A stretch of 64,000 nucleotides of DNA from Planctomycetaceae bacterium (GTDB lineage: Bacteria > Planctomycetota > Planctomycetia > Planctomycetales > Planctomycetaceae). This document shows positions 54,072 to 62,663 of this stretch, piece after piece. The notes under the pieces were generated by a model, which had not been told where the DNA came from, made no database searches, and saw only the letters and a program-made list of their open reading frames with translations. How positions within the stretch are numbered: position 1 is the stretch's first letter; every line of letters starts with the position of its first letter. Location: assembly GCA_014762625.1 (NCBI GenBank), contig JABURQ010000012.1:1-64000 (forward strand), read 5' to 3'. The position numbers and the translations under genes are program-made.

Positions 54072-54369
54072 TTGTCCCATTCAGCTGAGAATAGGCGATC
54101 TATGTAAGCGCCGAAATTCACCGCAGTGAACGCTGATAAAAACAGAGCCGCCTCATCGCGATCGCGGCTTGGCGCATTGGCGTGAGGCCCTCTGAAACTC
54201 AGCGGCCAGTGGTCCCATTTTTCTTCGTTGCGTCAGCTGCGTTCCATGATTCCCAGCAGACGCAAATTTCCGTCCTGATTGCTTGAGAATCACTCGATCA
54301 TTAGACTGGCACCAGCATCACCAGCTCTGAATGATTCATTCCACCACTTTTGCAAGTCTCACCATTCCC
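54072..54369. other. 298-bp intergenic region
   Basis: No gene is supported. A short palindrome ATCGCGATCGCGG-like stretch is near 54157-54169. Promoter elements of the oxidase gene are expected here but not obvious. Confidence 0.3.
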
Positions 54370-55533
54370 ATGCAATCCCACTTCAATTCCGAGTACTCCT
54401 CTGTCGATTTTCTACGGGCGAAAGCCCAGTCCCGCATGCCCCGATTTGCCTACGAATATCTGGCCGCGGGTTGCTTTTCGGAAGTCAACCTGGCTCGCAA
54501 CAATAGCGACATTCGACAGGTTCAACTCAAGCCGTGGTATCTGCGGGATTTTGCCGGAGCCGATCAAACCACCGAATTATTCGGCGAGACCTACGACGCA
54601 CCGTTCGGGATCGCACCGGTCGGCTTGCAAGGATTGATGTGGCCGAAGGCGTGCGAATATCTCGCCCAGGCCGCCGTCGATCATAATGTGCCGTTCACGC
54701 TTTCCACGGTCAGTACGGCGAGCATCGAGACAGTTGCCGAGATCACCAACGGCAAATTCTGGTTTCAACTTTATCATCCGGCAGAAAACGAATTGCGCGA
54801 CAAATTGCTGGACCGAGCGTGGGAGGCGGGGTGTCGGACGCTGGTGATTTTGGCCGATACACCGACATTCGCCTATCGCCCCAAAGAGATTCGGAACGGG
54901 TTGTCGATTCCTCCCCAGATGTCGTTACGGAATATTTTGCAGATGTTAGGAGCTCCCGCCTGGGCATGGGGACAACTGATGGCCGGCAAGCCCGAGTTCA
55001 AAACAATGAAGGAATACATTCCGAAGGGGTTGAGCATGAAGCACCTCGGACTCTTCATGAACAAGACGTTTTCGGGCCGACTGACGGAAGACAAAATCGC
55101 CCCGATTCGAGAAAAGTGGAAGGGGAACCTGGTCGTCAAAGGAATCGTCAATCCCGAAGACGCCGAGATCGCCGTCAAACATGGCTTGGACGGCTTGATC
55201 GTCTCCAATCACGGCGGCCGACAACTCGACCGGGGACAATCGACGATCGTGCCGTTGTATAAACTGGTTCCGGAATTCGGCAGCAAGTTGAAGATGATGA
55301 TCGACGGCGGGATGTATTCGGGAGCGGATGTGGCGGCGTGTCTCGCATGTGGAGCCGACATGGCCTTCATGGGACGGACTCCGATGTTCGGCGTCTGTGC
55401 TTTGGGGAAATACGGCGGTCACCACACCCTGGAAATGCTCAAAAAACAATTGCAGCAGGTGATGGAACAGGTCGGCTGCACACGACCGGAGAAATTAAGA
55501 GAGCATTTGATTCCCGAAAGCGTGCCCGCGTAA
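54370..55533 (+). CDS. FMN-dependent alpha-hydroxy-acid dehydrogenase/oxidase
   Basis: From the ATG at 54370 (MQSHFNSEYSS) the protein is 387 residues; a frame start at 54331 adds 13. It has the family's barrel motifs: APFGIAPVGLQGLMWP, STVSTASIETVAE, FQLYHPAEN, LVVKGIVNPEDAEIAVKHG, GLIVSNHGGRQLD (active-site His/Arg) and MMIDGGMYSGADVAACLACGAD. It oxidises (S)-lactate, glycolate or a similar acid; the exact substrate is open. It stands alone on the plus strand. Confidence 0.9.
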   Translation: MQSHFNSEYSSVDFLRAKAQSRMPRFAYEYLAAGCFSEVNLARNNSDIRQVQLKPWYLRDFAGADQTTELFGETYDAPFGIAPVGLQGLMWPKACEYLAQAAVDHNVPFTLSTVSTASIETVAEITNGKFWFQLYHPAENELRDKLLDRAWEAGCRTLVILADTPTFAYRPKEIRNGLSIPPQMSLRNILQMLGAPAWAWGQLMAGKPEFKTMKEYIPKGLSMKHLGLFMNKTFSGRLTEDKIAPIREKWKGNLVVKGIVNPEDAEIAVKHGLDGLIVSNHGGRQLDRGQSTIVPLYKLVPEFGSKLKMMIDGGMYSGADVAACLACGADMAFMGRTPMFGVCALGKYGGHHTLEMLKKQLQQVMEQVGCTRPEKLREHLIPESVPA

Positions 55534-55715
55534 TGGGGATGTTGTTGTGACATTCTGAGCCGCGTGCGCAAGCACGCAGAGGACATCGATCAACATTCCG
55601 CGTCATGTAGGCCGACTCTCCGAGTCGGCATGAGCGATGTTGAGTATCGAATACGGGGGCTTCTGTTTCACAGAGCGTCCCGCCCACCAGTTAAATAAAG
55701 AAGAAAGCACTCACC

Positions 55716-56537
55716 ATGAAACTGGGACTGATCAACTCCGCCTGGGTCCAGGCGGGCCGCGAAACCGTCTGGGGACTCCAGAAGACCAAGGAACTCGGCT
55801 TCGATACGGTCGATATCTTCGCCGACCCGCTCGATATCGGCGTGAAAGAGAAACTGGAAATTAAACGGGAGTGCGATCGACTGGAACTTCCCATCGTCAG
55901 CATCTGCTGCGTGGCGGTCGGACTGATCGATTTCAATCCCAGCGTCCAACGGTTTCATCTCGACCGCTGCAAACAGTATCTCGATCTCTGTTACGAATAT
56001 GAAGCCGATAATCTGCTGCTGGTGCTGGGAGAATACATCTGGAATCGGGAAGTGATCCCGCCGGAAGAACAATGGCAGACCGGCGTCGAGAACTGTCGGC
56101 AACTGGCCGAGTACGCGGAGTCGCTCGATCTGCAAATCGCGTTGGAGCTGGAACCGTTCCCGCTGTCATTGCTCAACAATGTGGACAATATGGTACGGTT
56201 CATCGACGACGTGAATCACCCCGCGTTACAGGCGAATATCGACGTCTCCCATTTGTTACTGGCCGATGTCGGCCCCGAAGAACTTCAGAAACTCCGCGGC
56301 AAAGCGATTCACGTGCATATCTCCGACTGCGACGGCAAAGTCCACGGCGACCTGCCCCCCGGACGGGGTGTCGTCGAGTTTGAGCCTTACCTCAAAGAAA
56401 TTAAGGACCTCGGTATCGACGGTGCGATCTCGATCGAGTTGGAGTATTCTCCCGAACCGGACAAGATCGTCGAATGGGTCACTGAGGCGTATGAAGCGAC
56501 CGACAAACTAATGCAGTCGGTCGGTTTGCGCGGGTGA
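55716..56537 (+). CDS. Sugar phosphate isomerase/epimerase (xylose isomerase-like TIM barrel)
   Basis: The 273-residue protein has the motifs LGFDTVDIFADPLDIG, LPIVSICCVAVG, EADNLLLVLGEY, IALELEPFPLSLLNNV, ANIDVSHLLLADV, AIHVHISDCDG and AISIELEYSPEPD, with Glu, Asp, His and Glu positions used for metal binding. This is the AP_endonuc_2-type barrel, abundant in planctomycetes. The substrate is unknown. The Dabb gene is convergent, one base away. Confidence 0.88.
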   Translation: MKLGLINSAWVQAGRETVWGLQKTKELGFDTVDIFADPLDIGVKEKLEIKRECDRLELPIVSICCVAVGLIDFNPSVQRFHLDRCKQYLDLCYEYEADNLLLVLGEYIWNREVIPPEEQWQTGVENCRQLAEYAESLDLQIALELEPFPLSLLNNVDNMVRFIDDVNHPALQANIDVSHLLLADVGPEELQKLRGKAIHVHISDCDGKVHGDLPPGRGVVEFEPYLKEIKDLGIDGAISIELEYSPEPDKIVEWVTEAYEATDKLMQSVGLRG

Positions 56538-56538
56538 C

Positions 56539-56856
56539 TTACTGTGTCACGTAAGAATCGAAGACGCGGACCTGCTCCCAGTTCTCTTTATTCTCTTCGA
56601 TAAAGGCCAGGTGATCGTCGATGGTTTGATAGGCGTCGTGGGCCTCTTTGTTCTCGAAGACGACGTGCAGCGCCACTTGAAACGCCTGGTCGTTCACCGG
56701 ACGTTGAAACTCTTTCCCCAATCGACCTGCTGCGAAAAAGACCACGCCGGGGTGATCTTTAAGGTACTTATGACAGGCGTCGATGAGTCCCTGAATTTTC
56801 TCTTCGGACTGATCTTTGAGCGTAAAGAAGACGTTATGGGAAAGTTGCTGGCTCAT
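56539..56856 (-). CDS. Dabb (stress-responsive alpha-beta barrel) family protein
   Basis: From the ATG at 56856 (MSQQLSHNVFFTLKDQSEEK) the product is 105 residues; the longer frame from 57012 adds a doubtful tail. The features HNVFFTLKD, PGVVFFAAGRLG, FQVALHVVFENKEAHDAYQ and HLAFIEENKENW are those of the Dabb ferredoxin-like fold. The function is unknown in bacteria, some are dimeric enzymes. It is convergent with the isomerase gene. Confidence 0.85.
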   Translation of the reverse strand: MSQQLSHNVFFTLKDQSEEKIQGLIDACHKYLKDHPGVVFFAAGRLGKEFQRPVNDQAFQVALHVVFENKEAHDAYQTIDDHLAFIEENKENWEQVRVFDSYVTQ

Positions 56857-57053
56857 GAGGAGGCTTTCTCTCGGAAGGTGCTGGCCGGGTCGTTGTGTCT
56901 GAAGGGCGTATTTTGACAATCCACCTCTCAAACGACAAGTGAGCGGAACGGGAAGCGTCGCCCCCCGCGAAACGGGAAAGAGATTGGAATTCTTGTCGGG
57001 AAACCGCGACACTGGAGTTGAAAAAATTCGATATTTCCCCTGAGAGAGATAGC

Positions 57054-59048
57054 ATGTCCCACGATTCGCTCGATCAATTGCGTGCCCGGTTATTCGCCGG
57101 GGAAACCCTATTGTTTCTGCAAACGCACGAAGAACAACGCTGGCTCAATTCGCTGCAACAGATGTCGGGCGATCTCGATCGATCCATCGTTGTGTGGAGC
57201 GTGACGGAAGGGGCGACCGGAGCCGCCGAGTTCGACACACGGGATCCGCTCGAATTCCTGACCCAGTTCGACCAGCTTCCGCCGCAAACGTGGGTCGTAC
57301 TGAAAGACTTCCATCCGTATCTGGGTGACCCCAAAGTTGTCCGCCGTCTGCGCGACCTGGCGGAGACGATCCACAAACACAATCAAAGCCTCCTGCTGCT
57401 CGGTCCCCGCGCAGACGTTCCCCTGGAACTGACGCGCATCGCAACTCACATGACTCTTCCTCTGCCATCGCTCTCCGACCTGATCGAAGAACTGCACGAC
57501 GTCATTCGCGAACTGCACGTCGCAGGAAACGATCTGACTCCCACCCCCGAGCAATGTGAGAAACTGGCGAAAACGGTACTCGGCTTGACCGCGGAAGAAG
57601 CGAAGCGAGCCTTTCATTTCACGCTGCACACGGCGGACGAGATCGATGACGACGTCTACGCGGCGTTGGTCTCCGAAAAACGGCAAATGGTGCAGGGCTC
57701 CGATCTGCTGGAATTCTACGATCTCGACGAAGGAGCGAGAGAGATTGGCGGTTTGAACGGCCTGAAAGACTGGTTGATTCAGCGGTCCGATGCCTTCCAG
57801 TCTCACGCCAACGAACAAGGCATCCCCACGCCGAAAGGTGTATTCCTCCTGGGGGTTCAGGGATGCGGGAAAAGTTTGACGGCCCGCGTCACCGCGCAGA
57901 TGCTGCACTTTCCGTTAATCCGTCTGGAAACCTCGGCCCTTCTCAGTTCGGATCGGGGAGGCTCGGAAAAGAATTTGCGGGACGTGCTGAAGCTCGTGGA
58001 ATCAATTTCTCCGGTCGTCTTGTGGATCGATGAAATCGATAAAGCGTTCGCCGGTTTCGAGGATGAAGCGGCGGGAGACGCGACGATGTCGCGACTGGTC
58101 GGAACGTTTCTGACGTGGATGGAGGAACATAAATCGCAAGTCTTTGTCGTGGCGACGGCGAACTCCGTCGATCGATTACCTCCCGAGTTGTTGCGCCGCG
58201 GACGATTCGATGAACTGTTTTTCGTCGATTTGCCGAATTTTGAAGAGCGGAAAGAAATCCTGACCGTGCATCTGGAAAAGCGGGGGTGGAGTGCGGGTAA
58301 GTTCGATCTCGCCCGTCTCTCGGACACCACGGACGGTTACAGCGGTGCGGAAATCGAACAGATCGTCAGTTCGGCTCTCCTTGAATCATTCGCTCAGAAA
58401 AAAGTGCTCTCCGAGGATGCCATCATCAAACAACAGGAACTGACCGTCCCGCTCTCGCGAACCAAGGAAGACGAACTCTTCGCACTCCGGGAATGGGCGC
58501 GCGAGCGATGTCGCCCCGCCACTCCCGACAGCATGGTCGCCCAGATGCTCGAATCGGAAGAACGACAGGGAGAACTGAAAGCGGAAGGTCCGTCAACAGA
58601 AGCCAAAGACCGCTGGAAACAGTTAGCCGATCGGGGACAGTTAAACGCGGCGGTCATCGAGTATGTCCGTCCGCGGACTGCCGTCGATTTGCAATCTCTG
58701 CAGACGGATCTGGCCGATTATCTCGACGTCGAAGGGGAGGAGGGATTGGCATTGCGGGCGTCGCCGAACTGCGTTGTCTTTTCCGGCTGCAACCGCGCGT
58801 TCTGCGAAGTGCTGGTCGGCCTGATCGAGAAAAAACGTCTCTACCTGCAACCGGCGAAGGCCGCCATGTACGGCGCGGAAAATCTGCCGTTCAAACTCCC
58901 GTTGCAGGAAGGATTGCCCGAGGAGAAACAGAAACGCCCCGTCTGGGTTCCGATGATGTTGCAGGTTTCCCCGCCGGTGGAACCCGATGCGCGGTTGATG
59001 CGTATCGCCCGCATCAAATTGAACTCCAGTAAAGCGGCCTCCAGATAA
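57054..59048 (+). CDS. Ycf46-like AAA ATPase
   Basis: From the ATG at 57054 (MSHDSLDQLRARLFAGETLL) the protein is 664 residues. The N-terminal part (to about residue 225) is a degenerate nucleotide-binding fold. The AAA domain has Walker A GVQGCGKS (K273), Walker B VLWIDEIDKAF (D326, E327), VVATANSVDRLPPELLRRGRFDE (sensor 1 and Arg fingers) and YSGAEIEQIV. The organisation matches Ycf46/spastin-like ATPases. The C-terminal region has a small unknown domain. A remodelling role is likely, substrate unknown. Confidence 0.88.
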   Translation: MSHDSLDQLRARLFAGETLLFLQTHEEQRWLNSLQQMSGDLDRSIVVWSVTEGATGAAEFDTRDPLEFLTQFDQLPPQTWVVLKDFHPYLGDPKVVRRLRDLAETIHKHNQSLLLLGPRADVPLELTRIATHMTLPLPSLSDLIEELHDVIRELHVAGNDLTPTPEQCEKLAKTVLGLTAEEAKRAFHFTLHTADEIDDDVYAALVSEKRQMVQGSDLLEFYDLDEGAREIGGLNGLKDWLIQRSDAFQSHANEQGIPTPKGVFLLGVQGCGKSLTARVTAQMLHFPLIRLETSALLSSDRGGSEKNLRDVLKLVESISPVVLWIDEIDKAFAGFEDEAAGDATMSRLVGTFLTWMEEHKSQVFVVATANSVDRLPPELLRRGRFDELFFVDLPNFEERKEILTVHLEKRGWSAGKFDLARLSDTTDGYSGAEIEQIVSSALLESFAQKKVLSEDAIIKQQELTVPLSRTKEDELFALREWARERCRPATPDSMVAQMLESEERQGELKAEGPSTEAKDRWKQLADRGQLNAAVIEYVRPRTAVDLQSLQTDLADYLDVEGEEGLALRASPNCVVFSGCNRAFCEVLVGLIEKKRLYLQPAKAAMYGAENLPFKLPLQEGLPEEKQKRPVWVPMMLQVSPPVEPDARLMRIARIKLNSSKAASR

Positions 59049-59207
59049 GTCCCAATCGTTTGAGAATCCAGGGGGTTTTGGCAGTCCGCAGCGAGGAGAT
59101 CCTGAAGAGTTTCGCCGGGAAAGGCCACCTTCGCCTTGCCCCTCTGACTTCACGACCGATAGGATGGGAGGAACTCGCCCTTTCTCTAAGTAATGCATGG
59201 CTAACGG

Positions 59208-62200
59208 ATGGAACCAATGGATCGTCTGACCCGTTTGATCGCCTTTGGACTCGTGCTGCTGGTCTCAATCCACGTCCCCTCGGTGCTCTCCGCCGATGAG
59301 GGAGACGACCTCTATAATCTTTCCCTCGGACTGCTAAGACAGGAACGCTACGAACAGGCGGCGGAATCGCTCGAAAAGCTGGTCGAAACCTATCCCCAGC
59401 ATCCGCGCACCGAACTGGCCCGCTTCCGACTCGGCATCATCTCCCTCACGCTCAAAAAATACGACGCCGCTCGAAAGTATCTGCGCGACTTCGTCAAGAA
59501 AAACCCCGAAAGCAAGAATCTGCCGGAAGCGATGTTCCGGATCGGTCTTTCCAGTTTCCAACTGGGAGAGATGCCGGCCGCCGAGAAGGAACTCGCCACG
59601 TTTCTTCAAAAAAATCCCGAACATCCCTCCCGCGAGCAGGCATTAACGTATCTGGGATATGCTCAACTGCAGAACAAGAAACCGCAGGAAGCATTGCAGA
59701 CCTTCAAAACGGCGTTGGAAGCTTTTCCCAAAAGTGCGTCTCGGGAAGATCTTCTCTTCGGAGAGGCCAACGCCTACGTCGCGCTCCAGCAGGCGGACGA
59801 AGCGATCGGCGTCTATCGACAGATCGCAGAAAACCCGACCGGTCGTCGTAACGATCAGGCGTTTATGAAACTGGGGGAACTGCAATTCGAGCAACAGAAA
59901 TACGCCGCGGCGGGTGATGATTACGCCCGACTCGCGACCGAATTCCCGAAAAGCCCGCAAGCCCCGTCCGCCCGTATGAACGCCGGTTACGCATACTTCC
60001 AGGGAAAACTGTACGATCGGGCCGCGGAACAGTTCCAAACCGCCGTCAAAGCCGACATCCAACGTCCCACCGCTCTCTACTGGCTCGGACTCTGTCAAAA
60101 ATCACAAGGAGCCTACGAAGACGCCGCCAAAACGTTACAGAGTGCGGCGGATCTGGTGGGAGAGGTTCCCGCATCCGCAGCGATCCGTTTTCAATGGGCC
60201 GATGCGGAACTGAAAGCGGGTAACTATCAAACCGCCCGCAAACAGTTTCTGGCCTCTCAGAAAGTCGATCCGCAAGCCGATACGGCGGACGACAGTCTGT
60301 ATCTTGCTGCTGAAACGGCTCTCCTGATGGCCGATCTCGATTCCGCGCGGTCGTTGTTGGATCGGATGCGAAAGGAGTATCCGGAGAGTGGTCTGGCCGG
60401 ATACCAACAGCTCCTTCGCGGACGGATTGCGATCGGAGAACGAACGCCGGAAAGTCTGGAGCAGGCAGAAACCCTGTTGCGAGATTTGCTCGATCATCCG
60501 AATGAATCCCTCCGCCGACAGAGTCGCTTTCATCTGGCCCGCTGCCTGGAAACTCAGGATCGCTGCCGCGACGCCCTGGCGGCATTAAAACCGCTCCTCC
60601 CGCAACTCACAAAAGAGTCTTCCCAGGACGTGCGCGATGCCTGGCTGATCGCCGCCGAATGCCACCGTCGTCTCGCAACCGCCGCACATCTCGAAGCCCG
60701 CCCGATTCGAAAACAGATGCGTGCCGTCAAAAATCTTTCGGGAGACAAACCGACCGCCGAACTCGCCGCGAAAGTCGAGGAATTATCAAACACCGCTTCC
60801 ACCGAAGCGACGGCTGCTCTTGCGAGCTTGAAGTCCTACTACGAACTCTCGCCGTCCCGTCGCGGCTTTGCCGATGTCCTGCACATCGAGGCGATCTGTG
60901 CCGCGTTGACCGACAATAAATCACAAGCAGACGCCGCCCTGAAACAGTTGAGCGAAGGAGCGGCGGAACCGGCATTGGCGGCTCAGATTTTGTTTGAGGT
61001 GGCGGAAATTGTGTACGACCGCGGACGCTATGACTGGTCCGCCGAATTGTATGCATTCCTCGCCGCTCGCGAACCGGCGGAAACCTGGCAGCCGGTCGCG
61101 TATTCCGGTCTCGGCTGGAGTTTGTACGAAGACGAACAGTACGCCGAGGCGGCGACCGCGTTCGGAAAAGTGGTCGCGTTCGATCCCCGGAACGAACTTT
61201 CCCCCGAGGCCTCCTTCATGCAAGGGGAATCCTTGTTGAAAGCGGGGAAGTTACCGGAGGCGCAAACACAATTTTCCCAGACCTTCGAGACCTATGCCCC
61301 GGAAGAACCAACCGACGAGAACAGTCTCAGCGGTCCCTTTGCCTACGCACGACGCGCCGGTCTCGAAGCGGCAAGAACCCTGAAGAAGCTCGACAAAATC
61401 GAAGAGGCGGATCGCGCGTATGAACTGGTTCTCGAACGCTTCCCCCAGCAACCGACCCTCGATCTCCTCCTGAGCGAATGGGCCGTTATGAATTCCAACG
61501 CTGGACGCTTCGAACGGTCCGACGAAATCTTCCGCCGACTACTCAAAACGAATCCGAACAGTACCTACGCCGCCAGCGCCCGCTTGTCGCTGGCCGAATC
61601 GGCGATGGAAGCCGGGAAGTTTTCCGCAGCCCGCGCGGAGTTAAAAACACTGCTGGACAATGAATCGACTCCCGCCGATCTGCGCAAGCGATCGCTGGCT
61701 CATCTGATCCGCATTGAAATCACCGCCGGCAACTGGAACGAAGTCGTCCGCTTAGCGGAGGATTACCAGTCCCGACATCCAAACGACTCTTTCGCAAATG
61801 ACGTCCGGTTCTATCAAGCCGAGGCGCTAATCAATCAGCAACAATATACCGACGCGGGAAAAGTCCTCGAACCGCTCTATGAAAAGCGAACCGAACCCGC
61901 TCTACGGGAAGCGGCCTGGTTTCCGCGTCTGTGGGTTTTACTGGCTGAGATCTCGCTGCAAAAGAAAGATTACGAGCGCGTCTTCCGACTCGCTATCGAG
62001 ATGGACGCCGTCGAAACGACGGAACCGTTCCGCTATCAGATGCGGGAGGTCATGGGCCGCGCCTACAAAAACAAGGCCCGCTTTGAAGACGCCATTGGAG
62101 CCTTTGAAGCCGTCACGAAAGACAAGTACGGCGAGAAGACCGAGACCGCCGCGAAAAGTCAATTTCTGATCGGCGAAACGCTGATGCTGCAGAAGAAATA

Positions 62201-62420
62201 CAAAGAGGCGTTGGAGGCGTACTTGAAAGTGTATGTACTGTATGAGTTCCCCGAGTGGCAGGCCCCGGCACTCTTCCAGGCGGGACAATGCGACGAAGCG
62301 CTGATGCAGTGGCAAAAAGCGCTCACCTCTTATGAAGACCTGCTGCGCGATTTCCCGAACAGCGAATTCGCCCCCCAGGCCAAACAACGCATCGCCGACG
62401 TCAAGCGAAAGGTGAAATGA
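59208..62420 (+). CDS. Large exported TPR-repeat protein
   Basis: The 1070-residue protein (or 1067 from the ATG at 59217) has a signal peptide (LTRLIAFGLVLLVSIHVPSV) and then tetratricopeptide repeats nearly to the end. Examples are YNLSLGLLRQERYEQAAESL, EALTYLGYAQLQNKKPQEAL, FMKLGELQFEQQKYAAAGDD, ALYWLGLCQKSQGAYEDAA and a last ALTSYEDLLRDFPNSEFAPQ. It is probably a periplasmic protein-binding scaffold. A gap of 159 bases precedes it. I recognise no catalytic domain. Confidence 0.85.
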   Translation: MEPMDRLTRLIAFGLVLLVSIHVPSVLSADEGDDLYNLSLGLLRQERYEQAAESLEKLVETYPQHPRTELARFRLGIISLTLKKYDAARKYLRDFVKKNPESKNLPEAMFRIGLSSFQLGEMPAAEKELATFLQKNPEHPSREQALTYLGYAQLQNKKPQEALQTFKTALEAFPKSASREDLLFGEANAYVALQQADEAIGVYRQIAENPTGRRNDQAFMKLGELQFEQQKYAAAGDDYARLATEFPKSPQAPSARMNAGYAYFQGKLYDRAAEQFQTAVKADIQRPTALYWLGLCQKSQGAYEDAAKTLQSAADLVGEVPASAAIRFQWADAELKAGNYQTARKQFLASQKVDPQADTADDSLYLAAETALLMADLDSARSLLDRMRKEYPESGLAGYQQLLRGRIAIGERTPESLEQAETLLRDLLDHPNESLRRQSRFHLARCLETQDRCRDALAALKPLLPQLTKESSQDVRDAWLIAAECHRRLATAAHLEARPIRKQMRAVKNLSGDKPTAELAAKVEELSNTASTEATAALASLKSYYELSPSRRGFADVLHIEAICAALTDNKSQADAALKQLSEGAAEPALAAQILFEVAEIVYDRGRYDWSAELYAFLAAREPAETWQPVAYSGLGWSLYEDEQYAEAATAFGKVVAFDPRNELSPEASFMQGESLLKAGKLPEAQTQFSQTFETYAPEEPTDENSLSGPFAYARRAGLEAARTLKKLDKIEEADRAYELVLERFPQQPTLDLLLSEWAVMNSNAGRFERSDEIFRRLLKTNPNSTYAASARLSLAESAMEAGKFSAARAELKTLLDNESTPADLRKRSLAHLIRIEITAGNWNEVVRLAEDYQSRHPNDSFANDVRFYQAEALINQQQYTDAGKVLEPLYEKRTEPALREAAWFPRLWVLLAEISLQKKDYERVFRLAIEMDAVETTEPFRYQMREVMGRAYKNKARFEDAIGAFEAVTKDKYGEKTETAAKSQFLIGETLMLQKKYKEALEAYLKVYVLYEFPEWQAPALFQAGQCDEALMQWQKALTSYEDLLRDFPNSEFAPQAKQRIADVKRKVK

Positions 62421-62663
62421 ATCTTTTTAAACAGATTCCCCTTTGCTGATTATCTCAGTTCTCACATGATTCCCAGAAAATACACCGTTGCCAGTGGATT
62501 TTGCTGCCTGAAAGATCAGAAATAACTTCAATCATTTGAAGACATTCCAGATGATTAATTATCTGTTTTTTTGGAAGATCCTGGAATTCAATGGATTTTC
62601 GTCCAGTGAACAGCGATACTCGTTGCCTTGAATGTTACGCAAGTGATTCATTGGAGCAGGACT